Both the position numbers and the translations under genes were made by a program. Below the pieces are notes generated by a model. That model saw nothing but the letters and a program-made list of their open reading frames with translations. It made no database searches and was not told where the DNA came from. A stretch of DNA of 19,349 nt from Avelusimicrobium sp963660385. GTDB lineage: Bacteria; Elusimicrobiota; Elusimicrobia; Elusimicrobiales; Elusimicrobiaceae. Of the stretch, positions 13,189-19,349 are shown in pieces. Each line of letters begins with the position of its first letter. Within the stretch, counting starts at the first letter, position 1. The stretch is from positions 1 through 19,349 of the forward strand of contig CAVKWQ010000033.1 in NCBI GenBank assembly GCA_963660385.1. The letters are read 5' to 3'.

Positions 13189-14253
13189 ATGGTCCAAGAT
13201 AAACCTATCAAATTCGGCGTTATTGGCGCCGGCAAAATCGGAACTTTCCACACCCGCACCCTTGCTAAAATGAAAGGGGTTACGCTGGTGGGCGTGTGCG
13301 ACCCGGACGTAATGCGCGCGCAAAAACTCGCGTGGGCGCACAACTGCACCCCTTACACGAAGCCCGAGGAACTCGTCGGGCAAGTGGATGCCGTCATTGT
13401 GGCGGCTCCTACGCAGTTACACCACCAAATCGGTATGTACTTTTTGGAACACGGCGTGCATACGCTGGTGGAAAAGCCGATTGCGGTAACAATGGAAGAA
13501 GCGCGCGACTTAATCCAAGCCGCCAAACGCCACCACCTGGTTTTACAGGTTGGCCACGTGGAACGCTTTAACCCCGCCGTAGTGGAAGCCGTAAAATATA
13601 TCAAAGACCCGCGCTTTATTACCATTACCCGCCAAGGGCCGTACGACGGGCGTATGGCTAACATTAGCGTGGTGCTGGACCTGATGATTCACGATATTGA
13701 TTTGCTCTATACCATTGTCCCCAGCGAAGTAGTCCACGTGGACGCGGTGGGGCTTAGTGTGTTTTCTCCGCACGAGGACATCGCCAACGTCCGCCTGCAC
13801 TTTGCCAACGGCGCCGTGGCCGATGTAACCGCCAGCCGCGCCAGTTTTGAACGCGCCCGCTTTATGCACCTCTTCCAACCGGGCGGATATGTGTCCGTGG
13901 ACTTTATGAACGCCCGCGTGAAAACATACAGCAAGGACAAACCCGTCATTAATAATATGAACGATTTGACGGTTAATTATCCCAAGGTGGAAAAGCAGTT
14001 GCCCATTACCGCCGAAATTTTACACTTTATTGACTGCATCAAAACGGCCAGAACGCCTGCCCCCAGCGGCGAAAAGGGCACCAAAGCCCTGGAACTGGCG
14101 TTGCAAATTTGCGAAAAGATGAACCGTTTTGATATCCCGAAAACGGGCCACCTGCATACGCCCAAACCGTTGCAGGCCATCAGCACCGTTGCCCGCGCCG
14201 CCCAAGCCGTATTGGACGAAACCTTGGGCCAATTTAAAGGAGACGAAAAATAA
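13189..14253 (+). CDS. Gfo/Idh/MocA family oxidoreductase, possibly UDP-sugar-acting
   Basis: NAD(P)-dependent sugar dehydrogenase of 354 residues. The N-terminal Rossmann domain has GAGKIG (13-18), and the family EKP motif is at 95-97 with catalytic K96; the second domain carries HDID (168-171). It is followed by lpxB with a one-base TAATG overlap, so it is translationally coupled to lipid A synthesis. A Gfo/Idh next to lpx genes suggests a UDP-GlcNAc 3-dehydrogenase (GnnA-like, the first step to 3-amino lipid A), but no GnnB aminotransferase is present in the window, so this is inference; another sugar-nucleotide role is equally possible. It has its own promoter and ribosome site. Confidence 0.87.
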   Translation: MVQDKPIKFGVIGAGKIGTFHTRTLAKMKGVTLVGVCDPDVMRAQKLAWAHNCTPYTKPEELVGQVDAVIVAAPTQLHHQIGMYFLEHGVHTLVEKPIAVTMEEARDLIQAAKRHHLVLQVGHVERFNPAVVEAVKYIKDPRFITITRQGPYDGRMANISVVLDLMIHDIDLLYTIVPSEVVHVDAVGLSVFSPHEDIANVRLHFANGAVADVTASRASFERARFMHLFQPGGYVSVDFMNARVKTYSKDKPVINNMNDLTVNYPKVEKQLPITAEILHFIDCIKTARTPAPSGEKGTKALELALQICEKMNRFDIPKTGHLHTPKPLQAISTVARAAQAVLDETLGQFKGDEK

Positions 14254-15407
14254 TGTCCACCATTACCCCCATTTCTAAAAATATTCTCATCGTGGCGGGG
14301 GATGTATCCGGTGATATTCACGCCGCCGCCTTGGTGCGCGCTTTAAAAGAAGCCGACCCCGATGTGCGCGTTACGGCGATTGGGGGCAAACAATTAGCGG
14401 CCGCCAGCGATACCTTTATGTTTGATTTGGCCAGCCAAGGCGCAAGCGGATTTATTGAACCGCTTAAAAAAATGCCGCTTTGGATTAAACTTTTAAACCA
14501 AATCCGCGACTATATGGAAACGCAAAACCCGGTGGCACTTATCGTAGTGGACTTTTACGGCTTTAACCACCAAGTATTGGGTATGGCCAAGCACCGCAAC
14601 ATCCCGGCCTACTATTATGTAACGCCGCAGGTGTGGGCCAGCCGTCAATACCGCGCCAAACAACTGGCGAACCTGACGAAAAAAATGTTCGTCATTTACC
14701 CCTTTGAGCCGGAATTTCACAAACAATTTGGCGGAAACGCCGTATTTTTGGGCAACCCGTTGTTAGACTATTTGCCCGCACCCAAGGACAAAAATTTCAA
14801 CGTAACCGACCATAAAAACCACGCGTGGAAACTGGGTATGCTGCCCGGCAGCCGTATGGGCGAAATCAAGCGCTTAACACCTGTTTTCTACCAAACCTTT
14901 AAACAAGTGTTGAAGGAATTCCCCAATACGCAGGCGTATATGTTTTTATTGCCGGACGCCGACGAAAAAGTGTTTTTGGATTTAATCGGCGAAAAACCGC
15001 ACGACAATTTCCACTTTGTAAAAGACAACCATTACGCCAAACGCTCGGAAATGGACTTTTTGCTGGCCTGCTCCGGCACTGCTACCCTGGAAAACGCTTT
15101 GCTCGGTATTCCTATGGTAGTGGCGTACAAACTCTTCTGGCCGACTTACGAAATTGCCAAACGTGTAATTAAAGTACCGTATATTTCGCTCGTCAACCTG
15201 CTGGCGCGCCGCGCTCTGGTAAAGGAACTTATCCAGCAAGACGCCAATGCCAACGCTTTGGCGGCGGAAACGATGGCTATGTTCCAAAACCCGGCCAAAC
15301 TGACCGCAATGCGCGAAGACTTGCTCAAACTGCGCGCGTCTTTGGGCGAACCCGGCGTAGCCAAACGGGCCGCGGCGGAAATTTTAAACGATTTAAAACA
15401 CGAGTAA
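14253..15407 (+). CDS. lpxB: Lipid-A-disaccharide synthase
   Basis: GT19 glycosyltransferase that joins UDP-2,3-diacylglucosamine to lipid X to form the lipid A disaccharide on the cytoplasmic face of the inner membrane. The 384 residues show the family marks: GDVSGDIHAA near the N-terminus, VVDFYGFNH, TPQVWASR, PFEPEFH, GNPLLD, LPGSRMGEI, CSGTATLENA and VVAYK. Length is normal. The ATG overlaps the stop of the upstream oxidoreductase, and AAAGGAG (14236-14242) precedes it. The presence of lpxB implies an LPS- or lipid A-containing outer membrane. Confidence 0.95.
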   Translation: MSTITPISKNILIVAGDVSGDIHAAALVRALKEADPDVRVTAIGGKQLAAASDTFMFDLASQGASGFIEPLKKMPLWIKLLNQIRDYMETQNPVALIVVDFYGFNHQVLGMAKHRNIPAYYYVTPQVWASRQYRAKQLANLTKKMFVIYPFEPEFHKQFGGNAVFLGNPLLDYLPAPKDKNFNVTDHKNHAWKLGMLPGSRMGEIKRLTPVFYQTFKQVLKEFPNTQAYMFLLPDADEKVFLDLIGEKPHDNFHFVKDNHYAKRSEMDFLLACSGTATLENALLGIPMVVAYKLFWPTYEIAKRVIKVPYISLVNLLARRALVKELIQQDANANALAAETMAMFQNPAKLTAMREDLLKLRASLGEPGVAKRAAAEILNDLKHE

Positions 15408-15411
15408 CCTT

Positions 15412-16866
15412 ATGCAAAACGCTCCCGATTTACCAGCCTTGCTCCGTAAGTTTAAAGAATACAACCCCAATCAAGACACTTCTTTGATTGAAAAGGCGTA
15501 TCACTTTGCCGAAAAGGCACACGAAAAGCAAAAGCGCGAAAGCGGCGAGCCGTATTTTACGCATTGTTGCCACGTCGCCAATATCTTAATGGATTTTAAC
15601 CTGGACGCCGACACCATTTGTGCAGGCCTACTGCACGACACGGTAGAAGACACCTCCGTAACCTTGGACGACTTGCGCCGGGAGTTCAACCCGGAAATCG
15701 CCCATATGGTGCAGGGAGTAACGAAAATCAGCGACTTAAAATTCTCCTCCACCGACGAGGAAACCGTAGAAAACTGGCGCAAAATGTTGATTGCCGTGGC
15801 CGAGGACGTGCGCGTTATTTTAATCAAACTCGCAGACCGCACCCACAATATGCGCACCTTGGATTTTATGCCGCCGGACCGCCAGCAGTTTAAGGCGTAC
15901 GAAACCATTTCGCTCTATGCGCCGCTGGCCCAGCGGTTGGGGATGTTTACCATTAAAACAGATTTAGAGGATTTATCCTTTAAATACCTCCACCCGCAGG
16001 AATATGCCGACATTAAAGCGCAAGTGGAAGCCCGCACCGCCGACCGTCAGGCCGCGCTGGAAGCCTTTAAAAAGCAGTTGGAGCCTGCCCTCAAAGCCGA
16101 CAATTTAGACTTCCGCATTTTGGCCCGCGCCAAAAACTACTATTCCATTTACCGCAAAATGCAGAAGCACCATTGTACCTTTGCGGAAATCCAAGATTCC
16201 TTGGGTGTGCGCATTATTACCAAAACCTTGCAGGACTGCTACCGCGCCTTGGGGCTTGTGCACAGCGTTTTCAAGCCGATTGCGGGCACGTTTACCGATT
16301 ACATCGCCACGCCAAAGGCCAATATGTACCAAAGCATCCACACGACGGTTTTATCCCCCACGGGCGATATTATTGAAATTCAAATCCGCACCGAGGAAAT
16401 GCACCGCACCTGCGAATACGGTATCGCGGCGCATTGGCGCTACAAAATGGGCAACGTAAAGCCCGACAAAAACTTTGACGAAAAGATTAACTGGATCCGC
16501 CGCTGGATTGAGTGGCAGCAGGATTTAACTGCCCCGCGCGAATTTTTGGAAGGGTTCAAAACGGACGTAAACTTACAGCAAATCTTTGTCTTTACGCCGC
16601 GTGCGGACGTAAAATCCCTGCCGGAAGGCTCTACGCCCATTGATTTTGCCTACGCTATTCATACCGACATTGGCGACCACTATGTAGGCGCCAAGGTAAA
16701 CAACCGTATGGTGCGTATGGATTATGCCTTTAAAACGGGCGATGTGTGCGAAATTATCACGCGCAAGAACGGCGCACCCAAGCGCGATTGGCTGGAATTT
16801 GCCAAAACCGCCGGGGCCCGCAGCCACATCAAACGCTACCTGCGCAGCAAAGGGGTTGAACTGTGA
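15412..16866 (+). CDS. RelA/SpoT-family (p)ppGpp enzyme with HD, synthetase and TGS domains but no C-terminal regulatory part
   Basis: 484 residues. HD hydrolase domain at about 25-150 with H51, HD at 75-76 and D142 in LADRTHNMRTL; synthetase at about 235-345 with ARAKNYYSIYRKM (238-250), D262, YQSIHTT (306-312) and EIQIRT (322-327); TGS at about 388-450. Both catalytic sites look intact, so it should both make and degrade (p)ppGpp. It stops about 35 residues after the TGS domain, in a segment like the start of the helical domain; the ZFD/coiled-coil and ACT domains of usual long RSH proteins (about 700 residues or more) are absent. No frameshift remnant was seen downstream; the next gene is unrelated. 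It is 4 bases after lpxB, in the same operon. Confidence 0.92.
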   Translation: MQNAPDLPALLRKFKEYNPNQDTSLIEKAYHFAEKAHEKQKRESGEPYFTHCCHVANILMDFNLDADTICAGLLHDTVEDTSVTLDDLRREFNPEIAHMVQGVTKISDLKFSSTDEETVENWRKMLIAVAEDVRVILIKLADRTHNMRTLDFMPPDRQQFKAYETISLYAPLAQRLGMFTIKTDLEDLSFKYLHPQEYADIKAQVEARTADRQAALEAFKKQLEPALKADNLDFRILARAKNYYSIYRKMQKHHCTFAEIQDSLGVRIITKTLQDCYRALGLVHSVFKPIAGTFTDYIATPKANMYQSIHTTVLSPTGDIIEIQIRTEEMHRTCEYGIAAHWRYKMGNVKPDKNFDEKINWIRRWIEWQQDLTAPREFLEGFKTDVNLQQIFVFTPRADVKSLPEGSTPIDFAYAIHTDIGDHYVGAKVNNRMVRMDYAFKTGDVCEIITRKNGAPKRDWLEFAKTAGARSHIKRYLRSKGVEL

Positions 16867-17186
16867 ACGGGGTAAAAACCTGTCCGCATTGCCACAACGT
16901 AGTGGACGAAAAGGACAATTACTGCCGCTTTTGCGGGCGCAGTTTAAAGCCCGGGCGCGGATTTTTTTATTCCCACTCCGGGATAATTCTGGCGGCCCTT
17001 GTATTGGGGCCGTTCGCCCTGCCGCTGGTGTGGCTTTCCAAAATTATCTCTACACCCGCCAAGTGGATATACACCCTGCTTCTTATCCTTTTGGGCGTAT
17101 ATTTGGCGGTGGCCTTTTACCACGCTTTCCTGTTAATGCAGGATGCCACGCAACTGTTGCTTAACGGCGGGCTGCCAACCTTATAA
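16863..17186 (+). CDS. Zinc-ribbon membrane protein (small, unknown function)
   Basis: 107 residues with an N-terminal zinc ribbon, CPHC (7-10) and CRFC (21-24), and two hydrophobic segments (about 38-60 and 65-92). It is a tethered zinc-ribbon topology with no recognised enzyme domain. It starts at a GTG that overlaps the RSH stop (GTGA), with AAAGGGG about 8 nt upstream, so it is coupled to RSH translation. I do not recognise the family more specifically; the close coupling to RSH suggests a functional link, but that is only a guess. No terminator is seen after it. Confidence 0.75.
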   Translation: MNGVKTCPHCHNVVDEKDNYCRFCGRSLKPGRGFFYSHSGIILAALVLGPFALPLVWLSKIISTPAKWIYTLLLILLGVYLAVAFYHAFLLMQDATQLLLNGGLPTL

Positions 17187-17213
17187 TATTCCCTCTCTGG
17201 TGTGCCTATATTT

Positions 17214-17225
17214 TTGTACAATATA
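17214..17225 (+). promoter_or_regulatory. Possible promoter element upstream of the POT transporter
   Basis: TTGTACAATATA, containing a TACAAT -10 (17217-17222), repeats the 12-mer found at 9235-9246. A -35 is not clear. The ribosome site AAGGAG lies further on, before ATG 17258. Confidence 0.35.
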
Positions 17226-17257
17226 GAGTACCCTTTTAATTAAACAAGGAGAAATAA

Positions 17258-18643
17258 ATGACAGACAATGAAGTAAAGCATAACGTTACCAAACACGGTC
17301 AACCGAAAGCGCTGTATATGTTGTTTATGGTTGAAATGTGGGAACGTTTTAACTACTATGGAATGAGAGCTCTTCTGTCGCTCTTTATGATTAGTACCGT
17401 AATTGGATTTACCAAAGCGACTTCCAGCAAAATTTACGGTATGTTTACGGCCCTGGTGTATTTAACCCCCATCTTGGGCGGATACCTGGCGGATCGTTAT
17501 ATCGGCAAACGCCACTCTATTACCATTGGTGCTATTTTAATGGCTATGGGTCAATTTACGCTGGCGTCTTATGAACTCATTAACCCGGTTCTCGCACTGG
17601 GCACGGGTTTAACGCTGATTATTATCGGAAACGGTTTCTTTAAACCGAACATCTCCTCTATTGTGGGTGAACTGTATGAACCCAACGACGTCAGAAGAGA
17701 CGGTGGTTTTACCATTTTCTATATGGGCATTAACGTAGGTGCGTTCTTTGCGCCGTTCATCTGCGGTTTTTTGGGCGAACCTACCGACCCGTTTAACGCG
17801 TTGGAAGCCTATAAATGGAAATACGGTTTTATGGCTGCCGGTATCGGTATGGTAATCGGCCTTATTTGGTATTTGGTTTCCCAAAACAAATACTTGGGCC
17901 ACATCGGCTTGCACCCCGTAACTAAAAACATCCAAGACGAAGACCCCGAAGAAAAAGCCAAGGCCGAAGCCGCCCAAAAGCCGCTTACGCAGGACGAATG
18001 GGACAGAATCAAAGCGATCTTCACCTTTGTATTCTTCGCTATTTTCTTCTTTGCGTTCTTTGAACAGGCCGGTACTTCTTTGAACTTCTTTGCCAAAGAA
18101 GCCACCAACTTGCACCCGGTGTTGCCGTTCATTGGGGAAATTACGCTTAAAGCGTCTTATTTCCAGGCGGTAAACCCCATTTTCGTGGTGCTCTTGGCCC
18201 CGATTTATGCCAAACTGTGGCTTAAAATGGGAACGAAAGACCCCTCTATCCCGTGCAAATTCGGCTGGGGGTTGTTCCTGCAAGGTATCGGCTTTGCCGC
18301 CATTGCGGTAGGCGCGTCCTTGTACCAAGCCAACGGCCCGGTCAGCGCGATTTGGCTGATTTTGGTCTATATGTTCTGCACGATGGGCGAACTGTGCTTG
18401 TCCCCGGTGGGGCTGTCTATGGTAAGCAAACTCGCGCCGCTTAAATTTATGTCCCTGTTTATGGGCGTATGGTTGACGGCCAGTTTCTTTGGTAACCTGC
18501 TTGCCGGCTGGCTGGCCAGTTACTACGAATCGTGGAGCCTTTCCACGTTGTTCTCCGTCCCGGCGGTCTTGTCCGCCTTGTTCGGTGTAATTATGTGGAT
18601 TATGACGGGCAAAATCAAAAAATGGATGCACGGCGTGCATTAA
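17258..18643 (+). CDS. Proton-dependent oligopeptide transporter (POT/PTR2 family, MFS)
   Basis: 461-residue inner-membrane symporter that takes up di- and tripeptides with protons. The POT motif ExxERF is present as EMWERF (26-31) and the PTR2 signature as FYMGINVGAFF (154-164), with GNGFFKPN (124-131) before it. About 12-14 hydrophobic helices can be drawn; a charged loop (KNIQDEDPEEKAKAEAAQ, about 220-240) separates the halves. AAGGAG precedes the ATG. It is the last plus-strand gene, followed by a terminator. Gut or fermentative lifestyles commonly carry such genes; the substrate is inferred from the family only. Confidence 0.92.
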   Translation: MTDNEVKHNVTKHGQPKALYMLFMVEMWERFNYYGMRALLSLFMISTVIGFTKATSSKIYGMFTALVYLTPILGGYLADRYIGKRHSITIGAILMAMGQFTLASYELINPVLALGTGLTLIIIGNGFFKPNISSIVGELYEPNDVRRDGGFTIFYMGINVGAFFAPFICGFLGEPTDPFNALEAYKWKYGFMAAGIGMVIGLIWYLVSQNKYLGHIGLHPVTKNIQDEDPEEKAKAEAAQKPLTQDEWDRIKAIFTFVFFAIFFFAFFEQAGTSLNFFAKEATNLHPVLPFIGEITLKASYFQAVNPIFVVLLAPIYAKLWLKMGTKDPSIPCKFGWGLFLQGIGFAAIAVGASLYQANGPVSAIWLILVYMFCTMGELCLSPVGLSMVSKLAPLKFMSLFMGVWLTASFFGNLLAGWLASYYESWSLSTLFSVPAVLSALFGVIMWIMTGKIKKWMHGVH

Positions 18644-18660
18644 TCTTTGATTACGATATC

Positions 18661-18692
18661 AAAACCCCCGCTCTTTTGGGCGGGGTTTTTTA
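18661..18692. terminator. Terminator between the POT gene and prepilin 2
   Basis: AAAACCCCCGC ... GCGGGGTTTTTT with one bulged C and a TCTTTTGG loop. A and T runs on both sides allow use by both convergent genes. Confidence 0.85.
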
Positions 18693-18720
18693 TGCCTTGC
18701 TGGCGGTAAATTGCAAATTG

Positions 18721-19349
18721 CTACGGCAAAATATAATCTTTGGACCACTGGCTGACCCGCACGCCACCCATTGCCTTGCACAAGCGGTGCGCCCGTTCTG
18801 TTCCGTCATAGGCCACGCACTCCCGTTGCCCAGCCGGTTTTCCGTTGTTATTGTTGTCCAACCAAATCCGATAGGCGTTTTGTTCGGTAGCCGTTGAGTA
18901 ACGCGCCCCCATAAAACCCATTACATTTTGTGCTTGATTTAAAATATCATACCAAGAGTCCTCGCACAATACAATATTATCTCCGGCCGGGAACTGGCAC
19001 CCCGCCGGACCGCTGATATCAATATCCCCAATAGCAAAACTATAAGTCCCGTTCGCCATATAATATACTTCCGTAGCGTCCTTTAAAGCGCGGGTCATAG
19101 GGATAATTTTGCTGTATCTGGCCTTATCCACCGCCGTCTGGTATTGGGGAACAGCCACCCCCGCCAAAATACCGATAATAAGAACGACGACTAAAAGTTC
19201 TATAAGTGTAAAACCACGGCTCACAACCCAAGATGTAGATCCTGAAACAAGTTCAGGATGACCTCTTTTTTTCATAACGATGTCATTCCCGAGTGTCGTA
19301 GTCGGGAATCTGTCGTTTTCCTTTTTTGATAACAACGGATCCCCGACAG
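18721..19349 (-). CDS. Type IV pilin-like prepilin 2 (5' end beyond the window or within repeat)
   Basis: The frame is open from the window edge to the stop at 18721. The core is the same prepilin segment as in prepilin 1: RGFTLIELLVVVLIIGIL, then VPQY, with the +5 glutamate. The mature part, about 163 residues, has a long helix and a variable globular region with cysteines in AGCQF, LCED, ECVAY and LCKAMGG. Upstream of the cleavage site the leader is translated from a 26-nt and a 30-nt palindrome. By analogy with prepilin 1, translation probably begins outside the window; ATG 19275 (leader of 21 residues) is an alternative but has no ribosome site. The TTG at 19335 is not convincing. It is oriented opposite to the POT gene. 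Confidence 0.82.
   Translation of the reverse strand, partial: VGDPLLSKKENDRFPTTTLGNDIVMKKRGHPELVSGSTSWVVSRGFTLIELLVVVLIIGILAGVAVPQYQTAVDKARYSKIIPMTRALKDATEVYYMANGTYSFAIGDIDISGPAGCQFPAGDNIVLCEDSWYDILNQAQNVMGFMGARYSTATEQNAYRIWLDNNNNGKPAGQRECVAYDGTERAHRLCKAMGGVRVSQWSKDYILP
19237..19262. repeat. 26-nt palindromic repeat in prepilin 2 leader
   Basis: AGATCCTGAA-N6-TTCAGGATGAC, the same sequence as 10513-10538. On the minus strand it reads as GHPELVSGS in the leader. Confidence 0.88.
19282..19349. repeat. Paired palindromic repeat at the right window edge (second unit cut off)
   Basis: 19282-19311 is GTCATTCCCGA-N9-TCGGGAATCT; after a 25-nt spacer, 19337-19349 begins its partner (GGATCCCCGACAG), which continues outside the window. 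The layout and spacer match the pair in the prepilin 1 leader. Confidence 0.85.

Noticed and set aside
17609..18640. 343-codon open frame opposite the POT transporter
   Set aside because: It is antisense to a clear membrane transporter, rich in R, Q, H and G with no motif: a typical shadow frame.
1..19349. tRNA, rRNA, insertion sequence or integrase genes
   Set aside because: None seen in any gap; the gaps hold only repeats, promoters and terminators. A covariance-model search was not possible here.

Overview
The window looks like chromosome of a Gram-negative bacterium of moderate GC. It carries lpxB (lipid A), a Lol-type lipoprotein exporter, type IV pilin-like prepilins and a full-length RelA/SpoT-type (p)ppGpp enzyme with a shortened C-terminus. 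Several prepilins of the 'GFTLIELLVVVLIIGIL' type, with many short palindromic repeats around them, fit the Elusimicrobiota (Elusimicrobium-like). That assignment is an inference from gene content; there is no rRNA in the window to confirm it.

Layout. 1-390: a cluster of palindromic repeats. 391-2906 (+): lolC/E permease, lolD ATPase and a Sel1-repeat membrane protein, ending at a bidirectional terminator. 2972-5341 (-): a GH57/DUF3536 alpha-glucan enzyme. 5466-6791 (+): a PIN-PhoH ATPase. 6903-9147 (-): a two-gene NfnAB/SudAB-type flavoprotein operon (electron-bifurcating ferredoxin:NADP+ oxidoreductase family). 9283-9633 (+): a small YtxH protein. 9714-10361 (-): prepilin 1. 10362-10805: a second repeat cluster. 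10806-13077 (-): ndk, an alpha/beta-hydrolase and a GH3-like protein. 13189-17186 (+): Gfo/Idh oxidoreductase, lpxB, RSH and a zinc-ribbon membrane protein. 17258-18643 (+): a POT peptide transporter. 18721-window end (-): prepilin 2, whose 5' end probably lies outside the window.

Most of the genes are housekeeping: envelope biogenesis (lolCD, lpxB), redox balance (nfnAB), nucleotide and stress metabolism (ndk, RSH, PhoH) and peptide uptake. The unusual content falls in three groups. (1) Paired, inverted palindromic repeats form composite elements of about 85-100 bp, much like BIMEs. They occur only next to prepilin genes and are read in frame inside the prepilin leaders, giving prepilin 1 a leader of about 54 residues. 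(2) In the ndk operon, two consecutive enzyme-fold proteins have each lost the expected catalytic nucleophile: Ser to Gly in the hydrolase, Asp to Phe in the GH3-like protein. (3) Three operon heads without a Shine-Dalgarno sequence share a -10 hexamer, exactly 6 nt, then ATG, which is the layout expected of leaderless mRNAs.
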